Below are positions 1 through 6,113 of a DNA stretch of 8,069 nucleotides, in pieces. The translations under genes and the position numbers were made by a program. Position 1 is the first letter of the stretch. Every line of letters begins with the position of its first letter. The notes beneath the pieces are model-generated. The model saw only the letters and a list, made by a program, of their open reading frames with translations. It made no database searches and was not told the DNA's origin. Source of the stretch: Candidatus Gastranaerophilales bacterium (GTDB lineage: Bacteria > Cyanobacteriota > Vampirovibrionia > Gastranaerophilales > Gastranaerophilaceae). The stretch lies in NCBI GenBank assembly GCA_947632315.1, contig CANROV010000084.1, forward strand, positions 1 through 8,069, written 5' to 3'.

Positions 1-1828
1 CGTGGAAGCTGGTTGTCAGTACGAATTTAGCATTTTGCATGTACCATAACCAATCTTCCATAGGCATTTCTTTATACAAATGAATAACCTTTTTAATTCC
101 GTAATGTTTTTGAACATATTCAATGATATTATCCTGATAGAACAGCGGAACTGTCATATAGCAGGCTATAAAATCTTCATTTGTTTTAATTTTAGAAGTT
201 TCGGCTATATCATAGTATTTTTGCTTATCAATGCAGAAAACAGGGTCAAGTACTTGAGTGGCCTCTAGGTTAAAGTTTTCTTTCATTACGTCAACACCGT
301 CAAGTTCCCTGACAGAATGAGCATCAAATCTTGAGAAAAAGTATTTCGCCAGATTTCTATCAAATTCATCTCCTTCAAACTTATTAACCGCAAAGGAAGC
401 AGAGTAAGAAAGAATTTTATTATGAGCATCTATCCAGCCTCCCGAGAAAATATTATCAAATCCTCGTAATGCCCAATGTCTAAATATTTGATCCGAGCCG
501 AAAACAAAAGTTCCATATTCTTTGTTTAATTTTCTCAAATCACTTTTTGTATCAATAGGCTCTGTTAATTTCAAATACTTTTGAGTAAAATTTGCAACAT
601 CACTATTCAAGAAATTATTTCTTGTTCCTGAATATATGTAATTTACGGTATAAGCGTCATAACCGAGTTCTTTAATTAATTCATTAAGGGCATAATTTGT
701 TAAAACAGCCCCTTTATTAATACGTGAACACCACCAATTTATAACAGCCACTTTTGAATTTTTCATTGTATTTTTTACATTTTCTTCAAAAGACATTTTA
801 TCGAGGTTATCGTATACTTTTTTTACTCCTTGAGTCATTGGTGATTTTTGGCGTATTATTTGAGCTGAAATAGTTTCAAGAGGCATTTTTTTAACTTTAT
901 AAAATTTCGATTTAATTTTTTTGAAAAATTCTTCAGCTTTGTTATTATTTAATATAACTGCACTTGTACCTTTTTTATCGTCCATTGACGGCGTATGATT
1001 TTTTATTCTCCAATAGTCGCCGATTGTAAAATCGGCAGGACGAGGGAAATTATCATATTTACAATTTGTACACATATCAGTTTTAAAATCACCATTTAAA
1101 AAAGAATCCATGTAAAGGCGGTCTTCCTCGGTATTATTATTTGTAGTAGTGGTAGTGAAACCACATCCCCACATTCTCATAACTTTATCGCGGAATTTAA
1201 TATTTAAAACTTTGTCATTAGCGTATTTTTCATCAAAATATTTTTTGAATGCTTTGGCGCTTGGAGTATATGCACATATTAAATCGATAGTGTAGAGTTT
1301 TTCATATTTTTTGCCCAAAAAATTTAACAGACCTGCAACTTGGCACGGTACGCCGGAGAAAAGAACGTATCTTCCGTTATCTAAATATGTTTTTATCTGT
1401 TTGAAAAGTGTTTCGGAAATAAAACTTTGAACGTACTTTGAGCCTCTTAACTTTTCTAAGTCCTCTTTGTTATCAACAATAATATGTTTTACGACCCAGT
1501 TTTCATCGAATGACGCACCTGCAACAACACCTTTTTTGTTAAGTATTTCATCGGCAATTACTCCGAAAGCTCCGCCTGATGAACTTTTTAATCTAAGCTC
1601 ATCAAAAGCCATAACAGCCCATACATTTGGCTTAATTTTATTTTCCGAACGGAAATTATTTATAGGACAAACGTTTTTACACAAATTGCAATTAGTGCAT
1701 TTTTCTTTATCAATTTGAGGTTTATAGAATCCACAATCATCTTGTTTCATGCAAATTCCCCCCCCCCTGCAGGAATTAGCACAAGCAGAACACCCGCTGC
1801 ATAATTTGTTGTCTTTTAAAATTTCCAT
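1..1828 (-). CDS. Ferredoxin/F420-hydrogenase beta-like redox domain fused to polysaccharide pyruvyltransferase (3' end beyond window)
   Basis: 609 residues are visible and the frame is open to the left edge. The N-terminus has two [4Fe-4S] ferredoxin motifs: C10, C13, C16, C20 (CX2CX2CX3C) and C44, C47, C50, C54 followed by P. An F420 hydrogenase/dehydrogenase beta-subunit-like region follows, with SSSGGAFG near 82-89, SGVPCQVAG at 158-166 and a later CTNCKYDNFPRPADFTIGDYW segment. From about residue 358 (KVAVINWW) a polysaccharide pyruvyltransferase domain begins, with FVFGSDQIFR, SYSASF and LDPVF; the window ends inside the family's SFHG motif, so perhaps 70-100 residues are missing. This fusion is a known architecture in glycan clusters. 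Transfer of pyruvyl or a related group to a sugar is inferred, and the redox partner is unknown. The ATG at 1828 has a strong AAGGAG site 5 bases upstream and lies 20 bases after the preceding gene. A G10 tract encodes R21-G24 directly after the fourth cluster cysteine, so the gene is probably phase variable and is in frame here. Confidence 0.87.
   Translation of the reverse strand, partial: MEILKDNKLCSGCSACANSCRGGGICMKQDDCGFYKPQIDKEKCTNCNLCKNVCPINNFRSENKIKPNVWAVMAFDELRLKSSSGGAFGVIADEILNKKGVVAGASFDENWVVKHIIVDNKEDLEKLRGSKYVQSFISETLFKQIKTYLDNGRYVLFSGVPCQVAGLLNFLGKKYEKLYTIDLICAYTPSAKAFKKYFDEKYANDKVLNIKFRDKVMRMWGCGFTTTTTNNNTEEDRLYMDSFLNGDFKTDMCTNCKYDNFPRPADFTIGDYWRIKNHTPSMDDKKGTSAVILNNNKAEEFFKKIKSKFYKVKKMPLETISAQIIRQKSPMTQGVKKVYDNLDKMSFEENVKNTMKNSKVAVINWWCSRINKGAVLTNYALNELIKELGYDAYTVNYIYSGTRNNFLNSDVANFTQKYLKLTEPIDTKSDLRKLNKEYGTFVFGSDQIFRHWALRGFDNIFSGGWIDAHNKILSYSASFAVNKFEGDEFDRNLAKYFFSRFDAHSVRELDGVDVMKENFNLEATQVLDPVFCIDKQKYYDIAETSKIKTNEDFIACYMTVPLFYQDNIIEYVQKHYGIKKVIHLYKEMPMEDWLWYMQNAKFVLTTSFH
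1758..1767 (-). repeat. Poly-G(10) tract in the redox/pyruvyltransferase gene
   Basis: Ten consecutive C on the plus strand, read as G10 in codons 21-24. With 10 G the frame continues through the second ferredoxin motif. With 11 G translation would stop after 30 residues (TGA), and with 9 G after 26 residues (TGA). Tracts of this length are classic sites of slipped-strand mispairing, so this is a likely ON/OFF switch, ON in this sequence. Confidence 0.85.
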
Positions 1829-1833
1829 ATATT

Positions 1834-1839
1834 CTCCTT
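1834..1839 (-). promoter_or_regulatory. Ribosome binding site AAGGAG for the redox/pyruvyltransferase gene
   Basis: AAGGAG on the minus strand with 5 bases to the ATG at 1828. It is the strongest Shine-Dalgarno match in the window. It fixes the start of this gene and suggests high translation initiation for the last gene of the visible block. Confidence 0.8.
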
Positions 1840-1848
1840 CTTTTTATA

Positions 1849-2874
1849 TTATGTCCACTCTTCAATTATTTTCTTTGATACTGCGTATTTATCTTTATAT
1901 GTTTTTCTTTTATTTACATCACAATACCTGCAAAAATCAGGTTTTTTAGCGCAGAACTCCGATATTTCGTCAAAACCTTTTACTTTGTATATATCAATAT
2001 AATCATTAGGTGATACTTCTAAGTTTTTGTTAAAGTATTTATTAAAATATTCACTATACGGAATTATCGGGCATGTATATATTTTACCATGTCTTAATAC
2101 GTGGCAGGTATTATAATGATAACATTTTATATAATCAAATTCTTTTGGTTTTCCGTCTAAATCAAAGGGATTACGCCACATTTCTCTTCCCTTATCAACA
2201 TTACAAACTCTGTTATAAAATATTTTGTATTTTTTCGCCATTTTATCTATAGCTTTATAATCTATATTTATATCATAAGTTGTCACATCAAGTTTTATAT
2301 TGTATTTCTTTAAAGCTTTAAAAATTTTGTCATTATTTTTTAGTAATATACCGTTAGAAACAAGAATGATAGTAATTTTAGGCAGATATTTTCTTGATAT
2401 TTCAAAGAATTTAACTATATCTTTATGAAGAAGTGCTTCACCGCCTAATAAAGCCAATGTTCCTCCGCTCCATGCCGGAGTTAAGCCTGCTAATTGCTTA
2501 ATATCTCTTTCAAATTCATTTATATCAAGATAACTTTCTTGTGCAAGCGGAGAAAAATGGTCGCAGCACTGACAATTCAAATTACAATGGTCAACTATGT
2601 TTATTTCTAAATGGAATGCGTCTAACTTTCTCGGTTTCATTTTATGCGCAAGCGACAACAGTTTATTTCCATACAAATAATCCAATAAAGGTTTGTCTGC
2701 TTCACAAAGCACATCTTCATTCATTTGCAGTGTGTAATTTCTTCTTTCTAAGTCGGTTATGTAGTTTTTTATATATTGTTTATTGATAGTTTTTAATTTA
2801 AGTCCCAGCAGAGTTATTATTTTGTGTATTCCGTTAATTTTAATCGAAAATATTTTTTCTGATAATTTACTCAT
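1849..2874 (-). CDS. Radical SAM protein with C-terminal SPASM/twitch-like cysteines (paralogue 4 of 4, apparently phase-locked)
   Basis: 341 residues. The radical SAM [4Fe-4S] motif CX3CX2C is C97, C101, C104 in the context DHCNLNCQCCDHFSPLA. The SAM-binding GGE motif is at 144-146. The C-terminus has C251 and C257, then C268 in a GX4C context, then C308, C315 and C318 (CX6CX2C), which resembles a SPASM/twitch auxiliary cluster. Residues about 8-28 form a short module (KIFSIKINGIHKIITLLGLK) shared with the next two paralogues and of a type I recall at the ends of glycan-locus enzymes. The core is closest to the paralogue at 3943-4938. Where that gene has a G10 tract, this one reads TGG AGC GGA GGA, the same length but interrupted, so it should not slip. 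The ATG at 2874 follows TGAGGA, which overlaps the previous gene's stop. All key cysteines are intact. Substrate unknown; sugar or glycan-precursor modification is inferred from context. Confidence 0.9.
   Translation of the reverse strand: MSKLSEKIFSIKINGIHKIITLLGLKLKTINKQYIKNYITDLERRNYTLQMNEDVLCEADKPLLDYLYGNKLLSLAHKMKPRKLDAFHLEINIVDHCNLNCQCCDHFSPLAQESYLDINEFERDIKQLAGLTPAWSGGTLALLGGEALLHKDIVKFFEISRKYLPKITIILVSNGILLKNNDKIFKALKKYNIKLDVTTYDINIDYKAIDKMAKKYKIFYNRVCNVDKGREMWRNPFDLDGKPKEFDYIKCYHYNTCHVLRHGKIYTCPIIPYSEYFNKYFNKNLEVSPNDYIDIYKVKGFDEISEFCAKKPDFCRYCDVNKRKTYKDKYAVSKKIIEEWT
1922..2008 (-). repeat. Conserved direct repeat, copy in radical SAM paralogue 4
   Basis: This 87-base segment encodes the conserved C-terminal cysteine region (DYIDIYKVKGFDEI...FCRYC). 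By eye it differs from 4013-4099 at about 11 of 87 positions. Related but more diverged copies lie at about 2951-3036 and 5017-5100. It reflects tandem gene duplication and could serve as a substrate for recombination or gene conversion between paralogues. Confidence 0.7.
2461..2472 (-). other. Interrupted (phase-locked) counterpart of the poly-G tract
   Basis: Codons 135-138 read TGG AGC GGA GGA (W-S-G-G). The aligned codons in the paralogue at 3943-4938 read TGG GGG GGG GGA. Length is identical and three substitutions break the run, leaving no homopolymer long enough to slip. This is either a decayed tract that locked the gene ON or the ancestral state before a tract formed. Confidence 0.6.
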
Positions 2875-2880
2875 ATTATT

Positions 2881-2886
2881 TCCTCA
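2881..2886 (-). promoter_or_regulatory. Ribosome binding site overlapping upstream stop codon
   Basis: TGAGGA on the minus strand. Its TGA is the stop of the gene at 2884-3909 and its AGGA is the Shine-Dalgarno element, 6 bases before the ATG at 2874. The overlap implies that the two radical SAM genes are translationally coupled. An OFF switch in the upstream gene could therefore lower expression of this one. Confidence 0.7.
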
Positions 2887-3909
2887 AGTCCATTCTAATA
2901 TTGATTTTTCAGATAAAGCAAATTTCCTGGAATTTCGCTCTTTTACTTTGCAATACCTGCAAAAATCAGGTCTTTTTGCACAAAATCTGGCCAATTCGTC
3001 AAAACTTTTTGCTTTATGTATATCAATATAATCATTTTCACTTATTTTTAATTCTGTTTTAAAGTATCTGCTAAAATGCTCGCTGTAGGGTATCAAAGGG
3101 CAGGTGTACAACTTGCCTTTCCTTAATGCTATACAATGATTAAAATGATAACACCTTAAATACTCATATTTACAGACATTACCTTGTAAGTCAAAAGGGT
3201 GATGAACTGATATTTTGTCGTTATTCGGAAATAACCTTAAATATTGTAATTTTCTTTTTTTGACTTCATTCTCTATCCAATTGAAGTCAAGATTTAAAAT
3301 AGGATATTGTGTTATTTTAAGATATACATCATATTTTTGAATAGCATCAAGCACTTTAGTATTACCTTTTAATAAAATTCCGTTAGTTATAAGCCATATC
3401 GGGCTTTGTGGGAAGTACTTCCTTGCGATTTCAAAAATTTTACAAATATCCGGATGTAAAAGCGGCTCCCCGCCTATTAATGACAATCCACCCCCCCCCA
3501 TAACGTTTTCGCAGGTCAGCTTTGCAAATTGTTTTACATCTTTTTCAAATGTTTCAAGATCCAAATAAAATTCATCTGCTAACGGTGAAAAATGGTCACA
3601 GCACTGACAGTTTAAATTGCAGTGGTCTGTCAAGTTTATCTCGGCAATAAAATTTTCTGCATTCCTTGGTTTTAATTTTAATAACATATTATATAAATCA
3701 TTATCTATAACATAATTTCTAAATTCCGGTTCTAAGCTCTTTAAAATTTCTTTTTGCTCATTTTCCTTAACAATATTATTGTCAAAATTTTTAATTGCCT
3801 GCTTTAGCAGATTCTCATTTAGGATTTTTATCTTTAAGCCAAAAATTTGAATTACCTTATGATATATTTCATTTTTTACAGAAAAAACTTTTTTAAATTC
3901 ATTTCCCAT
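2884..3909 (-). CDS. Radical SAM protein with SPASM/twitch-like C-terminus (paralogue 3 of 4), poly-G switched
   Basis: 341 residues. Radical SAM cysteines C97, C101 and C104 lie in DHCNLNCQCCDHFSPLA; the GGE motif is at 146-148; C-terminal cluster cysteines are C253, C259, C270 (GX4C), C310, C317 and C320. The N-terminal module is a divergent version of the shared one (KVFSVKNEIYHKVIQIFGLK). The middle of the protein (about 225-245, around the HHPFDLQG segment) differs most from its paralogues, as expected if it contacts substrate. G138-G141, just before the SLIGGE strand, are encoded by a G9 tract. A change of one G stops translation at residue 143 or 156, before most of the barrel. The ATG at 3909 has AAGGA 7 bases upstream, and the gene lies 33 bases after the previous one, the largest gap in the window. 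Reaction unknown; glycan-related modification is inferred. Confidence 0.9.
   Translation of the reverse strand: MGNEFKKVFSVKNEIYHKVIQIFGLKIKILNENLLKQAIKNFDNNIVKENEQKEILKSLEPEFRNYVIDNDLYNMLLKLKPRNAENFIAEINLTDHCNLNCQCCDHFSPLADEFYLDLETFEKDVKQFAKLTCENVMGGGGLSLIGGEPLLHPDICKIFEIARKYFPQSPIWLITNGILLKGNTKVLDAIQKYDVYLKITQYPILNLDFNWIENEVKKRKLQYLRLFPNNDKISVHHPFDLQGNVCKYEYLRCYHFNHCIALRKGKLYTCPLIPYSEHFSRYFKTELKISENDYIDIHKAKSFDELARFCAKRPDFCRYCKVKERNSRKFALSEKSILEWT
3491..3499 (-). repeat. Poly-G(9) tract in radical SAM paralogue 3
   Basis: Nine consecutive C on the plus strand, giving G9 on the coding strand across codons 137-140 (M-G-G-G). With 9 G the frame is open to the natural stop. With 10 G translation would end after 156 residues (TAA), and with 8 G after 143 residues (TAA). 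Likely slipped-strand ON/OFF switch, ON as sequenced. Confidence 0.82.
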
Positions 3910-3916
3910 ATTTTTA

Positions 3917-3921
3917 TCCTT
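3917..3921 (-). promoter_or_regulatory. Ribosome binding site AAGGA for radical SAM paralogue 3
   Basis: AAGGA on the minus strand with 7 bases to the ATG at 3909, inside the 33-base gap. It supports that start. The rest of the gap is AT-rich with no visible hairpin or promoter. Confidence 0.75.
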
Positions 3922-3942
3922 GCTAATATTTTTTATTTGTAT

Positions 3943-4938
3943 TTATATCCACTCTTTTATTGATTTTTCCGACCTTTTATATCCTTGAGAAAATTTTCTT
4001 CTTTCTGTATCGCAATACCTGCAGAAATCAGGTCTTTTAGCACAAAATTCAGCTATTTCATCAAATCCTTTTACTTTATATATATCAATGTAATCATTAG
4101 ATGTTATTTCCAGATTTTTATTAAAGTATTTACTAAAATGCCTGCTGTAAGGAATTATCGGACAAGTATATATTTTACCGTGTCTTAGCGTACGGCATTC
4201 ATTAAAATGACAGCATTTTATAAATGCTTCATATTTCATATCCCCGTTTAAATTCAAAGGGAAATAGTCCATTTGTTTATCTTTTTTTACGTACGAACGA
4301 TGATATAATATTTTATATTTTTTTGCCATTTTGTCCGTTTCTTTATAATTAAAGTCTATCGGATATGATGTAACCTCAAGATGTATCTTAAATTTTTTTA
4401 TTGCTTTAAACAGATTGTCATTATTTTTTAGTAACAAACCGTTTGTCCACAGCATTATTTTAAGATGAGGGAAATAACGGCGTGCAATTTCCAAAAATTT
4501 GACTAAATCTTTATGTAAAAGTGCTTCACCACCAAGTAATGACATCATTCCCCCCCCCCAGGCAGGACTCAAACCCGCTAATTGTTTCATATCTTTTTCA
4601 AAAGATTCAACATCCAAAAAATATTCCTCCGCTAAAGGTGCAAAATGATCACAATGTGCGCAGTTTAAATTACAATGATCAGCAAGGTTAACCTCTAAGT
4701 GAAAATTATTAACATTTTCAGGTCTTAATTTAAATAATCTGAAAAATAAATTATTATCACAAATATAATTTCTTAACCCCGGGTCTATGCTTTTTAAGGT
4801 TTTTAAATCCTCATCATATCGTCTTTCAAGGTCTGTTATAATCTGTTTCGCAAATTTCTTGGAATAAAAATTCATTTTTATTCCTAAAATTTCTACTGAT
4901 TTATGTATTCCGTGTCTGCTTATTGAAAATATTTTCAC
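3943..4938 (-). CDS. Radical SAM protein with SPASM/twitch-like C-terminus (paralogue 2 of 4), GTG start, poly-G switched
   Basis: 331 residues from the GTG at 4938. An in-frame GTG at 4959 would add 7 residues but overlaps the previous gene and has no good ribosome site, whereas AAGGA sits 7 bases before 4938. Numbering from 4938, the radical SAM cysteines are C89, C93 and C96 (DHCNLNCAHCDHFAPLA), GGE is at 136-138, and the C-terminal cysteines are C242, C248, C259 (GX4C), C299, C306 and C309, with an additional C243 where relatives have Y. The N-terminal module is KIFSISRHGIHKSVEILGIK. W127-G130 are encoded across a G10 tract, and loss or gain of one G stops translation at residue 130 or 137. 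The closest relative is the paralogue at 1849-2874, which has a similar IDIYKVKGFDEI and FCRYCD tail. Likely an active enzyme when ON; substrate unknown, glycan precursor inferred. Confidence 0.9.
   Translation of the reverse strand: MKIFSISRHGIHKSVEILGIKMNFYSKKFAKQIITDLERRYDEDLKTLKSIDPGLRNYICDNNLFFRLFKLRPENVNNFHLEVNLADHCNLNCAHCDHFAPLAEEYFLDVESFEKDMKQLAGLSPAWGGGMMSLLGGEALLHKDLVKFLEIARRYFPHLKIMLWTNGLLLKNNDNLFKAIKKFKIHLEVTSYPIDFNYKETDKMAKKYKILYHRSYVKKDKQMDYFPLNLNGDMKYEAFIKCCHFNECRTLRHGKIYTCPIIPYSRHFSKYFNKNLEITSNDYIDIYKVKGFDEIAEFCAKRPDFCRYCDTERRKFSQGYKRSEKSIKEWI
4013..4099 (-). repeat. Conserved direct repeat, copy in radical SAM paralogue 2
   Basis: Partner of the segment at 1922-2008, with about 76 of 87 bases identical by eye. 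It encodes the same C-terminal cysteine region. The similarity extends on and off into the segment encoding the HGKIYTCPIIPYS motif. Confidence 0.7.
4550..4559 (-). repeat. Poly-G(10) tract in radical SAM paralogue 2
   Basis: Ten consecutive C on the plus strand, giving G10 on the coding strand through the codons for W-G-G-G just before the SLLGGEALL strand. With 11 G the protein would stop after 137 residues (TGA), and with 9 G after 130 (TGA), counting from the GTG at 4938. It lies at the same place in the fold as the G9 tract of paralogue 3. Likely ON/OFF switch, ON here. Confidence 0.85.
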
Positions 4939-4945
4939 TTGTTTT

Positions 4946-4950
4946 TCCTT
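4946..4950 (-). promoter_or_regulatory. Ribosome binding site AAGGA that decides a GTG start
   Basis: AAGGA on the minus strand begins at the last base of the upstream TAA stop (4952-4950) and has 7 bases to the GTG at 4938. This spacing favours 4938 over the in-frame GTG at 4959. The stop-Shine-Dalgarno arrangement indicates translational coupling. Confidence 0.75.
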
Positions 4951-6113
4951 TATGTCCACTCTTCTATTTTCTTTTCAGATATTTCAAAATCAAAATTCTT
5001 TCTTTTTTTTATATCGCAATAACTGCAAAATTGTGTCCGTTTTGCACAAAATTCCGATATTTCTTCAAAAGAATTAATTTTATAAATATCAATATAATCA
5101 TCGGGAGTTATTTTTAATTCTTTGTTAAAATATTTGCTAAAGTGTTTGCTGTACGGAATTAACGGACAGGTATATATTTTGCCGTGTCTTAGAGTCGTGC
5201 AGTCATTAAAATGATAGCAGGATATATAGTAATAATTGGGCGCTTTTTTATTTAACAGCCACGGCGAATGCCTTAACCATTTTTTGCCTTTGTAGCTTCC
5301 GTCTCCGATATGGGTCATTCTGTAATAAGAAATGCCTGTTTCTTGCGCTTTTTTATCTATTGCTTCATAATCAACATTTATGGGGTATGTAGTTATTATT
5401 AAGTTTATATTTAATTCTTTCAGAGTTTCAAAAAGATTTTTTTTGTTTAAAACTAAAATGCCGTTTGAGTGCAAGTTTATAGGAGTATTCTTAAAATATT
5501 TTCTCGCAGTCTTTAACAATTCTAATAATTCGGGATGTAATAATGGTTCTCCGCCCATTAGCGTTAAATATTTTAAATCATCACATGTAATTTCACTCAG
5601 CCTTTTCATATCGCTTTCAAATTCTTCTTTTGAAAGATAAAATTCATCAGCAAGAGGCGCACAATGATCACAGCTTTTGCAGTTTAAATTACAATTATCA
5701 ACCAGATTACATTCTATTCCCAGTTCCTTGTTAGTATGAGGACGTATTTTAAACGGGATATTCCTTCTGTTTAAATCGGATAAGAAGAATAAATTTTTAA
5801 AACCTGCTCTTTGAATGTAATACGGATTTAAAAAATCCATTACAATAACCCCGGCATTATACAGATTCTTTCTGTTAAAACCTCCTATGTGAAAGTATTT
5901 TATACTCTTATAGGCTTCTTGTATTGTGTATGACTTTGACGTTTCCTTTTCGCAATATGTAATGAATCCTTTGTATTTTATATTTACGGAATCAAGAAAT
6001 TTTGCCAGATATTTCTGGCCGTCATTATCTCCGAGTATAAAAATATATTTATACTTTTTGCAAAATTTTATCATTCGTTCTATTTCATATAAATCAGGCT
6101 GGTCAATGTCCAT
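4950..6113 (-). CDS. Radical SAM protein with extra N-terminal Rossmann-like domain (paralogue 1 of 4)
   Basis: 387 residues, about 45-55 longer than its three downstream relatives. Residues about 20-125 form a domain absent from them. It opens with KYIFILGDNDGQKYLAKFL and a following KGFITY strand, like the nucleotide-binding start of Rossmann-type sugar-enzyme domains, but the glycine motif is degenerate. The radical SAM core follows, with C141, C145 and C148 (DNCNLNCKSCDHCAPLA) and GGE at 187-189. The C-terminal auxiliary-cluster-like cysteines are C299, C305, C316 (GX4C), C356, C363 and C366. It lacks both the short N-terminal module and any G tract, so it should be constitutively expressed relative to the others. 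The ATG at 6113 immediately follows the TAA of the upstream gene with no gap, and AGGGA lies 5 bases before it, implying tight coupling. Function unknown; a substrate-binding or partner-binding role for the N-terminal domain is inference. Confidence 0.9.
   Translation of the reverse strand: MDIDQPDLYEIERMIKFCKKYKYIFILGDNDGQKYLAKFLDSVNIKYKGFITYCEKETSKSYTIQEAYKSIKYFHIGGFNRKNLYNAGVIVMDFLNPYYIQRAGFKNLFFLSDLNRRNIPFKIRPHTNKELGIECNLVDNCNLNCKSCDHCAPLADEFYLSKEEFESDMKRLSEITCDDLKYLTLMGGEPLLHPELLELLKTARKYFKNTPINLHSNGILVLNKKNLFETLKELNINLIITTYPINVDYEAIDKKAQETGISYYRMTHIGDGSYKGKKWLRHSPWLLNKKAPNYYYISCYHFNDCTTLRHGKIYTCPLIPYSKHFSKYFNKELKITPDDYIDIYKINSFEEISEFCAKRTQFCSYCDIKKRKNFDFEISEKKIEEWT

Noticed and set aside
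80..268. Open frame on the plus strand at the left edge
   Set aside because: It is antisense to the pyruvyltransferase domain, which has recognisable motifs on the minus strand; this frame has no ribosome site or known protein features.
1741..1828. Possible frameshifted or broken gene at the poly-C run near 1760
   Set aside because: With the 10 G present, the frame runs from the ATG at 1828 through both ferredoxin motifs to the window edge without a stop, so the gene is intact as sequenced.
1467..1949. Plus-strand open frames at 1467-1718 and 1749-1949
   Set aside because: They are shadows of the minus-strand redox domain and radical SAM tail; low-complexity hydrophobic translations with no motifs.
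3910..3942. Internal promoter or terminator in the largest intergenic gap
   Set aside because: Only 33 AT-rich bases with a ribosome site; no paired stem and no convincing -35/-10 pair.
5003..5010. Run of eight T (A8 on the coding strand) in the first radical SAM gene as a further switch
   Set aside because: A/T runs of this length are common in such AT-rich DNA and this one lies close to the 3' end of the gene; there is no reason to single it out as a contingency tract.
1922..5100. Regularly spaced repeats as a CRISPR array
   Set aside because: The repeats are about 1 kb apart, lie inside coding sequence and encode the same protein motif, so they are duplicated gene segments.
5380..5640. 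Plus-strand open frame within the radical SAM gene
   Set aside because: Antisense to the conserved core including GGE on the minus strand; no independent support.
1849..6113. Ribosomally made peptide (RiPP) cluster with radical SAM maturases
   Set aside because: SPASM-type enzymes often mature peptides, but the gaps here are at most 33 bases and hold no precursor gene; the neighbours are glycan enzymes. A precursor outside the window cannot be excluded.
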